Positions 50,742-58,322 of a DNA stretch of 64,000 nt are shown in pieces (the first letter of the stretch is position 1; the number at the start of each line of letters is the position of its first letter). Where the stretch lies: assembly GCF_019704555.1 (NCBI RefSeq), contig NZ_AP024745.1, positions 4,038,501 to 4,102,500 of the forward strand, read 5' to 3'. The notes below the pieces were generated by a model. That model worked only from the letters and a program-made list of their open reading frames with translations, did no database searches and was not told where the DNA came from. The translations under genes were made by a program, and so were the position numbers. The DNA is from Actinoplanes sp. L3-i22 (GTDB taxonomy: Bacteria; Actinomycetota; Actinomycetes; Mycobacteriales; Micromonosporaceae).

Positions 50742-50767
50742 GGATAGTGGGAGCGCTCCCACTATCC
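50742..50767. promoter_or_regulatory. CebR operator within a 26-bp perfect palindrome
   Basis: The core TGGGAGCGCTCCCA (50748-50761) equals the CebR consensus of cellulose-regulated genes. The symmetry extends six more bases on each side (GGATAG...CTATCC). It lies 21 bases before the start of the CBM2 enzyme gene, overlapping its likely promoter, so cellobiose-relieved repression is expected. Confidence 0.9.
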
Positions 50768-50787
50768 CCGTCCTCGTGGAGACCCCC

Positions 50788-52833
50788 ATGTATGTCTCGC
50801 TCACCCGGCGAGCCGTCGCGAGCACCGTCCTGCTCGCGCTGGTCACCGCCGTCGCCGGCACCCCACCGGCCGCCCAGGCGGCCGCGGCCGCCACCGATGT
50901 CCGCGTCGACGTCGACGCCCGCGCCGGCCTGGCCACCGTCGGGTCCACCGCCCTCGGTGTCAACCACGCCATCTGGGACTCCCAGCTGGGCACCCCCGCC
51001 GTCACCGGCCTGCTGAAGGACGCCGGGGTGCAGATGGTCCGCTACCCCGGCGGCTCCTACGCCGACATCTACCACTGGAAGGACCACACCGCGCCCGGCG
51101 GCTACGTCGCGCCCAACACCGACTTCGACACGTTCATGGCCGGCGCCCAGCGGACGGGGGCGTCGCCGATGATCATCGCGAACTACGGCACCGGGACCGC
51201 GCAGGAAGCCGCCGACTGGGTGCGCTACGCCAACGTCACCAAGGGCTACGGCGCCAAGTACTGGACCATCGGCAACGAGAACTACGGCAACGGGCACTAC
51301 GGCTCCGCATGGGAGGCCGACGACCACGCGGACAAGAGCCCGAAGGAATATTCCGACAACGTGATCGCCTACGCCAAGGCGATGAAGGCCGTGGACCCGA
51401 GCGTCAAGATCGGCGCGGTGCTGACCATGCCCGGGAACTGGCCGGACGGCATCGTCGCGGCCGGCGACTCCGGCACCTGGAACCAGGAGGTGCTCACCCG
51501 GGCCGGGTCGGCCATCGACTTCGTCGATGTTCACTGGTACCCCGGCGGCGCCGGCCCGGCCGAGACCCTCGGCAAGACCGCGCAGCTGCAGGATGCGGCC
51601 TACTTGCTGCGGCGGCAGATTTCGACGTACGGCGGGGACAGCGCCGGCCGGATCGGCATCAGCATGACCGAGACGAACGTCGACGCCGGACGCAACACCC
51701 AGCCGGGCGCGCTGTTCCTCGCCGACGCCTACAGCGGCCTGCTCGCCCAGGGCGTGTTCACCGTGCAGTGGTGGAACGTGCACAACGGGCCGGACAAGGC
51801 GAGCACCGTGGCCGGGCAGACCGACTACAACGACTTCGGGCTGCTCTCGAGCGGGACCTGCACCGCCGACGGCAGCGCCTGCGAGCCGCCGTTGAACACG
51901 CCGTTCGCGCCGTACCACGCGTTGTCGCTGATGGGCGACTTCGCGCGGACCGGGGATCAGTTCGTCGGGACCGGCAGTGACAACGCGCTGGTCGGCGCGC
52001 ACGCCGTGCGCCGGGCCGACGGCGACCTGGCGGTCCTGCTGATCAACAAGGACCCGGACGCGGCGCACACGGTCGCGCTCAACTACCAGGGCTTCACGGC
52101 GGGAACGGCGGTTCCGGTCGTCGAGACGTTCACCAACGGGGCTGCCGGGCTGGTCACGGCGCCGGGCGGGACCGCGGCGGCGCAGACGCTCGCGCCGTAC
52201 TCGATCGCGCTGGTCACGCTGCATCCCGACCATGTCGTGGCGGGCGCGCCGAAAGCGCCCGGTCAGCCCACCGCGACGGTGACCGACCGGACGGCGAAGA
52301 TCTCCTGGCCGTCCGCCGGGGCCGGGCTCAAGTACGAGGTGTACCGGCAGAACGGCGGGATCAGCGAGCAGCTCGGCGAGACCACCGGTACCTCGCTGAC
52401 CGTCGGAAACCTTCTGCCGGGGCAGCGGTACACGGTCAATGTGCTCGCGCGCGACGGCGCCGGGCGGGTCTCCAGCGCGTCGCCGCCGTTGACGTTCACC
52501 ACCGGGACGCCGGCGAGCTCATCGTGCACGGTCACGTTGCGGGACACCAACGACTGGGGCAGCGGGTACGTCGGGTCGATCGACATCACCAACAACGGTG
52601 CCGGGGCGATCGGCGGATGGACGCTGGCCTTCACCTGGCCGACCGGGTGGCAGAGCCTGGGCAGCGGGTGGGGCGCCACCTGGGAGCAGAGCGGGCGCAC
52701 GGTTCGGGTCACCAGTGACACCGCGCTGGCCGCCGGGGCGTCGACGAACGTCGGGTTCGTCGGCAACTACAGCGGGCCCAACGTGCTGCCGGCGGTGTTC
52801 ACGCTGAACGGCACGGTCTGCACGAGCGCGTAG
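50788..52833 (+). CDS. Secreted clan-A arabinofuranosidase-like enzyme with FN3 and CBM2
   Basis: A 681-residue exported enzyme. The signal peptide (RRAVASTVLLALVTAVAG...AQAA) is followed by a TIM-barrel of the GH51/GH39-like clan A (about residues 45-350). The acid/base Glu is in YWTIGNENYGNGHYG and the nucleophile Glu in ISMTETNVDAG. A beta domain follows, then an FN3 domain (about 485-570), then a C-terminal CBM2 (CTVTLRDTNDWGSGYVGSIDITNNG...WQSLGSGWGATW), a cellulose or xylan binder. The CebR palindrome upstream ties it to cellulose response. ATG 50788 was chosen over GTG 50776 because GGAG lies 6 bases before it. Exact substrate is uncertain. Confidence 0.88.
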   Translation: MYVSLTRRAVASTVLLALVTAVAGTPPAAQAAAAATDVRVDVDARAGLATVGSTALGVNHAIWDSQLGTPAVTGLLKDAGVQMVRYPGGSYADIYHWKDHTAPGGYVAPNTDFDTFMAGAQRTGASPMIIANYGTGTAQEAADWVRYANVTKGYGAKYWTIGNENYGNGHYGSAWEADDHADKSPKEYSDNVIAYAKAMKAVDPSVKIGAVLTMPGNWPDGIVAAGDSGTWNQEVLTRAGSAIDFVDVHWYPGGAGPAETLGKTAQLQDAAYLLRRQISTYGGDSAGRIGISMTETNVDAGRNTQPGALFLADAYSGLLAQGVFTVQWWNVHNGPDKASTVAGQTDYNDFGLLSSGTCTADGSACEPPLNTPFAPYHALSLMGDFARTGDQFVGTGSDNALVGAHAVRRADGDLAVLLINKDPDAAHTVALNYQGFTAGTAVPVVETFTNGAAGLVTAPGGTAAAQTLAPYSIALVTLHPDHVVAGAPKAPGQPTATVTDRTAKISWPSAGAGLKYEVYRQNGGISEQLGETTGTSLTVGNLLPGQRYTVNVLARDGAGRVSSASPPLTFTTGTPASSSCTVTLRDTNDWGSGYVGSIDITNNGAGAIGGWTLAFTWPTGWQSLGSGWGATWEQSGRTVRVTSDTALAAGASTNVGFVGNYSGPNVLPAVFTLNGTVCTSA

Positions 52834-53243
52834 CCGGGCTCGCGTCGCGGCCGCCTGCTCGGCCGGCGTCAGCCCGCCGAGACGTCGGCCGGGGCGGGAC
52901 AAGCGGCCTGGTAGCGCCCACCGCGCGGTTCGTGCGGTGGGCGCCCCGCGCCGGGCCCGGACTTTGTCGCGCCCGGCCTTGGATCTGTCGGGCCGGCCTC
53001 GGGTCTTTTGGGGTAACCGTGCCCACCCGCGGACATCGCCCTTGTGGGATTCGCGTTCTGGGCGCCCCGGCGCCCTTGCGAAGCCCGCAAGGGTCCCCGC
53101 GGGAGCGGCGGTCTGTACCCCGGCGGACGTCGGACATCGATTTCTGGAATTTGATGTTGATCTTCCGGATTCGCCCGTTCGGTGCCGATGTGCGGCATCG
53201 CGGGGGATGGCGGCGTCGATGGCCGGCTCGTAGTCTGCGCGGC
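52834..53243. other. 410-base gap with terminator, no gene seen
   Basis: Apart from the hairpin at 52914-52944, I see no conserved coding pattern. An open frame runs through to the hydrolase gene, but its composition before 53244 (Arg/Pro-rich) does not look like protein. The segment around 53140-53170 is A+T-richer (TTTCTGGAATTTGATGTTGATC) and may contain the hydrolase promoter. Confidence 0.5.
52914..52944 (+). terminator. Terminator hairpin after the CBM2 enzyme gene
   Basis: GCGCCCACCGC and GCGGTGGGCGC form a perfect 11-bp stem with a 9-base loop, 80 bases after the stop at 52833. Confidence 0.75.
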
Positions 53244-54029
53244 GTGCGGGGATTCGGGGCGGTGCTGGCGGTAACTTTCCTGCTGGTGGCGGGATGTGGT
53301 GCCGGGCCGCGGGCGCACGCCGCCGCGGTGGGGGGTGGACCGCGGGTGCTCAGCCGCGTCGTGCAGTTGGCGCGAGCGAAGGACCGTCCGATTCCGACCA
53401 CGGTCTGGTTTCTCAGTGGGCCGGCCGGCACCGGCATGGCGGCCGGGCGGCACCCGATCGTGCTGTTCAGCCATGGGCTCGGCGGGCTGCCCGAGCAGTT
53501 CACGCCGCTGGCGACCGGCTGGGCGGAGGCGGGCTACGTCGTCGCGGCGCCCACCTATCCGCGCACGAACGGGCACGTGAAGCAACCCGACGCCGGCGAC
53601 ATCCACAACCAGCCCGCGGACGCGGCATATGTGCTGCGCAAACTCGTCGGCGGCACGCTGGCGCCGCATTTGGACGGTGAGCACGTCGCGGTCGTCGGAT
53701 TCTCGGCCGGCGCCACCACCACGCTCGGAATGTTCCGCAAGGGGCACTCGCCGTCGCTGCGAGCGGCCGTCTCGATCGCCGGGCGCCGGCCGTCCACCGG
53801 CTTCGGCGGGCCGGCGGCGCCGATGCTCTTCCTGCACGGCGACGAGGATCCGGTCGTGCCGATCGAGGCCGGCCGCGCCGCCTACGATGCCGTCCCGTGG
53901 CCGAAAACGTTCATCCCGGTGCACGGCGCGGGCCACGGCCAGTACCTGAACCCGGGCCACCCGGACTACCCGGCGACCTCCGCCCGGATCCTGGACTTCC
54001 TCGAGGCGAACGTGCCCGTGCCTCGGTGA
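53244..54029 (+). CDS. Alpha/beta-hydrolase lipoprotein, PAF-acetylhydrolase-like
   Basis: A hydrolase of about 261 residues with a lipoprotein-type signal (AVLAVTFLLVAGC). The fold motifs are IVLFSHGLGGLPEQFTPL (oxyanion region), the nucleophile elbow VGFSAGATTTLG, the Asp in FLHGDEDPVVP and the His in VHGAGHGQYL, a complete catalytic triad. It resembles actinobacterial dienelactone/PAF-acetylhydrolase-type secreted esterases. GTG 53244 is the most likely start but lacks a clear ribosome site. It ends 4 bases from the convergent toxin-like gene. Confidence 0.85.
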   Translation: MRGFGAVLAVTFLLVAGCGAGPRAHAAAVGGGPRVLSRVVQLARAKDRPIPTTVWFLSGPAGTGMAAGRHPIVLFSHGLGGLPEQFTPLATGWAEAGYVVAAPTYPRTNGHVKQPDAGDIHNQPADAAYVLRKLVGGTLAPHLDGEHVAVVGFSAGATTTLGMFRKGHSPSLRAAVSIAGRRPSTGFGGPAAPMLFLHGDEDPVVPIEAGRAAYDAVPWPKTFIPVHGAGHGQYLNPGHPDYPATSARILDFLEANVPVPR

Positions 54030-54033
54030 GTGC

Positions 54034-54612
54034 TCAGTGCCAGGGGTGGTAGTTCGGGTTGTCCCGGCAGTCGCTCATGATCTCGGTCTTGGTGGTCTTG
54101 TCGACCGGGCAGACGCCGATGACGTATTCGCGCCGGATCCCGCCGGGGAATGCGACCTCCAACTGGTCGGCGTATTTGTGCTTGCTGCCGATCGTCTTGT
54201 TGACGTCCACGCCGCCGGGCGCGTCGATGTAGTAGTTGAATCCGGACTTGTACCAGGATTTGTAGAGGTCGTGGTCGTAGGTGGTGGAGACGTAGGGGGA
54301 GGGCTGGTTGACCAGGACGTACTGGGCGACGTCGTATTGGCCGTGGTCGACGTCCTTGGCGCTGAACCCTTGCTCGAAAATGGTCTCCGGCCCGCGGCTG
54401 TCGCTGCGGTAAAGGGTGCCGCAGCTCTTGCGCCAGACCGGCTTCGGCGTGATCCGGTCGAGGTGCACGTCGTGGTCGGTGGCTGCCTGCACCCGGTCCT
54501 TGACCAGCGGACACGCCGGCGCGGCGGCGGTCGCGGTGGTCGGCGTGGAGGCCGAGGTCGCGAGGGCGGCGCCGAGGGTGAGCACGGCGGCAGCGAGTCG
54601 CTTAGTGATCAT
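54034..54612 (-). CDS. Secreted scabin/pierisin-like mono-ADP-ribosyltransferase
   Basis: A 192-residue exported protein. The signal peptide (RLAAAVLTLGAALATSAS...ATAAA) is followed by an ADP-ribosyltransferase fold of the pierisin/scabin type. The NAD-binding Arg is in TLYRSDSRGPETIF, the STS-like motif is PYVSTTYDHDLY, the conserved NYYIDAPGGVDVN strand follows, and the catalytic Q-x-E is in ADQLEVAFPGGI. Four cysteines probably form two disulfides. Known relatives in Streptomyces scabies and insects ADP-ribosylate guanine in DNA or nucleosides. Secretion suggests a toxin aimed at other cells. It lies downstream of murQ on the same strand but 257 bases away. Confidence 0.85.
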   Translation of the reverse strand: MITKRLAAAVLTLGAALATSASTPTTATAAAPACPLVKDRVQAATDHDVHLDRITPKPVWRKSCGTLYRSDSRGPETIFEQGFSAKDVDHGQYDVAQYVLVNQPSPYVSTTYDHDLYKSWYKSGFNYYIDAPGGVDVNKTIGSKHKYADQLEVAFPGGIRREYVIGVCPVDKTTKTEIMSDCRDNPNYHPWH

Positions 54613-54869
54613 GGCCAGAACGATGGCGGGCGGCCCGCGAGCCGCGCTGAATCCTCACTCCATCAGTGGCGTGTCCTGCGGTTTCTCGGTCGGGGTGACC
54701 GTTGGTGTGGCAGCGGGCGAACTCAGAGAGGGACGGGCGGGAGTCGGCGGAGGAATATTTCCGCCGCCTGCGCCGCCCGTCCGCCGAGACCACGCCGTGC
54801 CGTCAGGCGCAGCACCGTCTGAAGAAAACTTTCCCACCGTCCGCAGGCACCCCGGCGCGGCTCGGCGCC
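54613..54869 (-). promoter_or_regulatory. 257-base gap upstream of the ADP-ribosyltransferase
   Basis: No gene is seen. It contains GGAATATTTCC (54752-54762) flanked by GGCGGA/GCCGCC symmetry, and GAAAACTTTCCC (about 54827-54838), two members of the dispersed palindrome family, in the likely promoter region of the toxin-like gene. Confidence 0.5.
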
Positions 54870-55778
54870 TCAGTCGGCCTGGTGGTCCAGCAGGCGTAGC
54901 GCCTGATGGACGTGGCCATCGGTTTCGGCCAAGGCGTGCCCGGCCGCCTGCACCGTCGCTCCGGAGATCAGCGTGACCAGCGCGACCTTGGCGTCCCCGC
55001 CGGTGGCCAGCAGCACCTGCCGGCACTGCGCCGGATCCGCCCCGGTCGCCTCGGACAGGATCCGCAGCTGCCGGTCGCGCAACTTGGCGTTGCTGGCCAG
55101 CATGTCGGTCATCAGGTTGGAGTAGGTCCGGCCCAGGCGCACCATCGTCGCCGTCGAGAAGGCGTTGAGCACCAGCTTCTGCGCCGTGCCCGCCTTCATC
55201 CGGGTGGACCCGGTGACCACCTCGGGCCCGGTGTCCGGTGCGACGTGCACGTCCACCCCGGACGCGATCGGCGAGGCCGGGTTCGCCGAGACCAGGACCG
55301 TGTGGGCGCCGCGGGCCCGGGCGGTGACCAGGGCGGCGCGCACATACGGCGTACGCCCGCTGGCGGTGACCCCGACCGCGACGTCGCCGGCGGCCACGTC
55401 GCCGGCCGCCGCCGCACCGGCGGTCTCGTCGTCCTCCGCGTCCTCCGACGGGTTGGTCAGCGACCGCGACCCACCGGCGATGTGCGCGACCACCCGCCCC
55501 GGTTCCAGGCCGAACGTCGGGATCAGCTCGGCCGCGTCGAGCACCGCGATCCGCCCGGAGGTCCCGGCGCCGAAGTAGTGCACGCGGCACCCGGCGGAAA
55601 GCGCCGCCACCGCCAGGTCGACCGCGACGGAAAGTTCCGGCAGCACGTCCGCGACCGCGTCCGGAACCTGCCGGTCCTCGGTGTTGATCAGGCGGAGCAG
55701 GTCCAGCGTGGGCATCCGGTCGATCGCGGCGCTGCGCGGGTTGCGCTGCTCGGTGCGCGAGAGCGGCGCCTCGTCCAC
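54870..55778 (-). CDS. murQ: N-acetylmuramic acid 6-phosphate etherase MurQ
   Basis: A 302-residue SIS-domain etherase. It begins TEQRNPRSAAIDRMPTLDLLRLINTEDR, has VHYFGAGTSGRIAVLDAAELIPTFG for substrate binding, and ends with a small helical domain (ALRLLDHQAD). It cleaves the lactyl ether of MurNAc-6-phosphate to give GlcNAc-6-phosphate and D-lactate in peptidoglycan recycling. GTG 55776-55778 follows 5 bases after the stop of the RpiR regulator, forming an operon. A short Ala/Gly-rich insert (GAAAAGDVAAGDVAVG) lies near residue 130. Confidence 0.95.
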   Translation of the reverse strand: MDEAPLSRTEQRNPRSAAIDRMPTLDLLRLINTEDRQVPDAVADVLPELSVAVDLAVAALSAGCRVHYFGAGTSGRIAVLDAAELIPTFGLEPGRVVAHIAGGSRSLTNPSEDAEDDETAGAAAAGDVAAGDVAVGVTASGRTPYVRAALVTARARGAHTVLVSANPASPIASGVDVHVAPDTGPEVVTGSTRMKAGTAQKLVLNAFSTATMVRLGRTYSNLMTDMLASNAKLRDRQLRILSEATGADPAQCRQVLLATGGDAKVALVTLISGATVQAAGHALAETDGHVHQALRLLDHQAD

Positions 55779-55783
55779 GGGCC

Positions 55784-56770
55784 TCACCCGCGCCGCCGGG
55801 CGGTGCTGCTGCTGCTGCTGGTGGTCGTCGGCGAAGACTTTCTTCGGGCGGGCGGCGCCACGCGGCGCCCACGGACCGCCTCGTAGGTCGCGTCCAGCGC
55901 CGTCCGGGTCTCCTGATAGGTGCGCTGGGCGACGCCGACGAACACGCAGTCGATCACGGTGAGCTGGGCGAGCCGGCTGGCCATCGCGCCGGACCGGAAC
56001 GTCGTCTCCCGCGCGGCGGTGGTCAGCACCAGGTCGGCGACCTTGGCGATCGGCGACTTCGGGAAGTTGGTCAGCGCGACGGTGACCGCGCCGTGCCGCT
56101 TGGCCTCGGTGAACGCCTCGATGGTGTCGGTGGTCGTGCCGGTGTGCGAGATGCCGAACGCCACGTCGCGTTTGTCGAGCAGGGCGGCGCTGGTCAGGGC
56201 CCGGTGCATGTCGCTCCACGCGTACGAGATCCGGCCGATGCGGTGCAGTTTCTGCTGGAAGTCGTCGGCGACGAAGGCACTGGCGCCCACGCCGTAGATG
56301 TCCACCCGCCGGGAGTCGGCCACCACCTCGACGACGTGCTCGAGGACCGCGATGTCGATCTGTGCGGCGGTGTCCTCGACCGCGCGGGCGTCGGCGAAGG
56401 CAATTTTCTTCACCACCTGGGCGAGGTCGTCGCCCGGGCTGATGTCGCTGCCCACCGGCGTGTCGTCGGCGCCGGCCTCGGCGGCCCGCCCGGCCTCGGC
56501 GGCGAGGGTCAGGCGCAGCTGGGGGTAGCCGGTGAAGCCCATCGCCCGGCAGAATCTGATTACCGTGGTCTCGCTGGACGCGGCCCGTTCGGCCAGCTCG
56601 GTGATGGTGAGCCGGGCCGCGGTGGCGGCCTGGTCGATGATCACCTGGGCCACCCGCCGCTCGGCGGGCGACAGCGCCGGCAGCAGGCCCCGCGCCCGGA
56701 CCACCGTCTCGGCCAGTGGCGGGCCGGCCGGTGGCGGCGGGGGTGGGGTGGTGCGTTTGCGGCTCGTCAT
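55784..56770 (-). CDS. RpiR-family regulator (MurR-like)
   Basis: A 328-residue regulator. The RpiR helix-turn-helix lies at residues 30-90 (ALSPAERRVAQVIIDQAATAARLTITELAERAASSETTVIRFCRAMGFTGYPQLR). A SIS phosphosugar-binding domain fills about 140-270 (VDIYGVGASAFVADDFQQKLHRIG). The C-terminus ends in a Ser/Thr/Arg-rich tail (SSPTTTSSSSSTARRRG). In the operon with murQ and divergent from the kinase, it fits the MurR role of sensing MurNAc-6-P or GlcNAc-6-P. GGAGG stands 7 bases before the ATG. Confidence 0.92.
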   Translation of the reverse strand: MTSRKRTTPPPPPPAGPPLAETVVRARGLLPALSPAERRVAQVIIDQAATAARLTITELAERAASSETTVIRFCRAMGFTGYPQLRLTLAAEAGRAAEAGADDTPVGSDISPGDDLAQVVKKIAFADARAVEDTAAQIDIAVLEHVVEVVADSRRVDIYGVGASAFVADDFQQKLHRIGRISYAWSDMHRALTSAALLDKRDVAFGISHTGTTTDTIEAFTEAKRHGAVTVALTNFPKSPIAKVADLVLTTAARETTFRSGAMASRLAQLTVIDCVFVGVAQRTYQETRTALDATYEAVRGRRVAPPARRKSSPTTTSSSSSTARRRG

Positions 56771-56794
56771 GAAGAGAGCCTCCGGCCAGTCATG

Positions 56795-56812
56795 GAGAAA
56801 AGTTTCCTTTGC
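56795..56812. promoter_or_regulatory. Candidate MurR-like operator 1
   Basis: The reverse strand reads GCAAAGGAAACTTTTCTC, matching the site at 61467-61484 in 14 of 18 positions. It lies between the divergent RpiR and kinase genes. It also belongs to the dispersed GAAA-TTTC palindrome family, so its specificity is uncertain. Confidence 0.45.
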
Positions 56813-56841
56813 TTGCTGCGGACGGTCAATATTCTTCACCC

Positions 56842-57858
56842 ATGGGTGCAGCCATGGTGATCGGCGTCGACGCGGGGGCGACGACCACGCGGTGTGTGCT
56901 CGCCACCCTCGGCGGAGTGGTGGTGGGCCGGGGTACGGCCGGCGGAGCGAACCGTAACAGCAGTGCGGGCAAGGTCGCCGAGACCCTGTGGACAGCGCTC
57001 ACCGAGGCCCTGGGGAAAACCGACCGGGCCGCGGTGGGCTTGGGAATGCTGGGCGGCGCGGGTTCGTCCGGGGCCGGGCGAGAGGCTTTCCGTACGGCGG
57101 CGCAGCGCGCCTGGCAGGACGCCGGACTGCGCGGCGAGGTGGTGACCGTGACCGATCTCGAGGTCGCGTACGCGGCCGGCACCGCCGCCCCGGACGGTGT
57201 CCTGCTGCTGTCCGGCACCGGTGCTCTCGCCGCCCGTTTCAGCGGCGGTGAGCTGCGAAAACGCTGCGACGGATACGGGTGGCTGCTGGGCGACGAGGGC
57301 TCCGCGGTGTGGATCGGGGTGCGGGCGCTCCGTGCGGTCCTGGCCGCTCTCGACGGTCGCGGCGAGCCGACGAGCCTGGTCGAGGCGGCCCGCCGGCATT
57401 TCCACGTGGCCGCGTCGCTGCCGGCCGAGGACACGGCGCAGGCTCTGCTGGCGGCCGCGTTCGCCGTCGCACCGGCGGAACTGGGGCGGCTGGCGCCCAC
57501 GATAAGCGCCGCCGCCGACGAGGAGAAAGACCCGATCGCCGTACGGATTTGTGCCGCGGCCGCCGACCGCCTGCTGCATACGTTCGACAGCGTCCAGCCG
57601 CCGCCGGGCGCGGTGCCGGTGTTGGCCGGCTCGGTACTGCTCAACGATGGACCGGTCAGCCGGGCGGTGCGCGCCGGTCTCCTGGCACGCACCGGCACCG
57701 AGCCACGCCCGGCACGCGACGGCGCCGCCGGCGCTGCCGCGTTGGCCATAGCCCGGGTCACCGGCGCCCCCGTGTCGCCGGTGGTGCACTCCCGGCTGAC
57801 CGGCAGTCTTGTTCCAACCTCCGCCGAAACCCCCACCCCGCCACCTGGGATCGGCTAG
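56842..57858 (+). CDS. BadF/BadG-family amino-sugar kinase (MurK/NagK-like)
   Basis: A 338-residue ASKHA-fold kinase. The phosphate-1 loop is IGVDAGATTTRCVLA, followed by GGANRNSSAG and the adenosine region LLLSGTGALAARF, with GYGWLLGDEGSAVWIG, which is diagnostic of N-acetylglucosamine kinases of the BadF/BadG/BcrA family. Relatives include human GlcNAc kinase and Clostridium MurK, which phosphorylates MurNAc and GlcNAc at O6. Next to murQ and an NgcE-like importer it would supply MurNAc-6-P or GlcNAc-6-P. ATG 56842 or 56854. It is divergent from the RpiR gene. Confidence 0.9.
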   Translation: MGAAMVIGVDAGATTTRCVLATLGGVVVGRGTAGGANRNSSAGKVAETLWTALTEALGKTDRAAVGLGMLGGAGSSGAGREAFRTAAQRAWQDAGLRGEVVTVTDLEVAYAAGTAAPDGVLLLSGTGALAARFSGGELRKRCDGYGWLLGDEGSAVWIGVRALRAVLAALDGRGEPTSLVEAARRHFHVAASLPAEDTAQALLAAAFAVAPAELGRLAPTISAAADEEKDPIAVRICAAAADRLLHTFDSVQPPPGAVPVLAGSVLLNDGPVSRAVRAGLLARTGTEPRPARDGAAGAAALAIARVTGAPVSPVVHSRLTGSLVPTSAETPTPPPGIG

Positions 57859-58322
57859 CCCGCCGACCTCATCCGGCGCCGGCCGGCCCTGATCCGGGAC
57901 CCGACGGCGCCGCGTCCCCGGATTGTCCCCACGCTTCCTGCACGAAGCGGCAATCCTCGCCGGGCGGTTACCGGCAGCGCGGTGCTGCCGGCATTCGCCG
58001 GATGGGTCGGCGGTCGTGCGGTGGCGGCTGGTGGCGTCCCTGCTCTGCCTGCGGTCGTAGGGTGTCTCGGTGGTCTTGCCGCGGCGATCGCCGGCGCCCC
58101 CTCGCCGCCGGCGATCGCCGCGTAGATCGGCCGTCACGGTGTGGCTCCGGCTACCGTTTCGGCGGGGATTGCCGCATCGGCCTGACTTGTCGTGCCGGGC
58201 GCAATCGCCGTGCCGATGGCGCCCGTGCGGCTGGTCGGCGGCCCGCTCCGGGAGCACCGCCGACGACGGTTCGACCGCCGTGACCCGGGGACAGGCACGG
58301 CGGGCGCGGATGGTCGGGGCTC
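57859..58322. other. 464-base convergent gap with a strong hairpin
   Basis: No gene is recognised. The only clear structure is the 16-bp inverted repeat at 58081-58121. The rest is G+C-rich sequence without codon-position bias that I can detect by eye. Confidence 0.6.
58081..58121. terminator. 16-bp perfect inverted repeat, bidirectional terminator
   Basis: GCGGCGATCGCCGGCG (58081-58096) and its exact complement (58106-58121) enclose a 9-base loop. Each arm itself contains the palindrome GGCGATCGCC. It lies between convergent stops at 57858 and 58323. Confidence 0.7.

Noticed and set aside
55796..55830. CAG/CTG-type codon run (CTGCTGCTGCTG) in the RpiR gene as an unstable repeat of interest
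   Set aside because: It is a short run of Ser codons in the disordered C-terminal tail, with too few units to call it a functional repeat.
57859..58322. Small gene in the gap between the kinase and namZ genes
   Set aside because: Open frames exist on both strands, but they have no ribosome site, no recognisable motif and biased Arg/Pro composition. The hairpin points to a terminator region.
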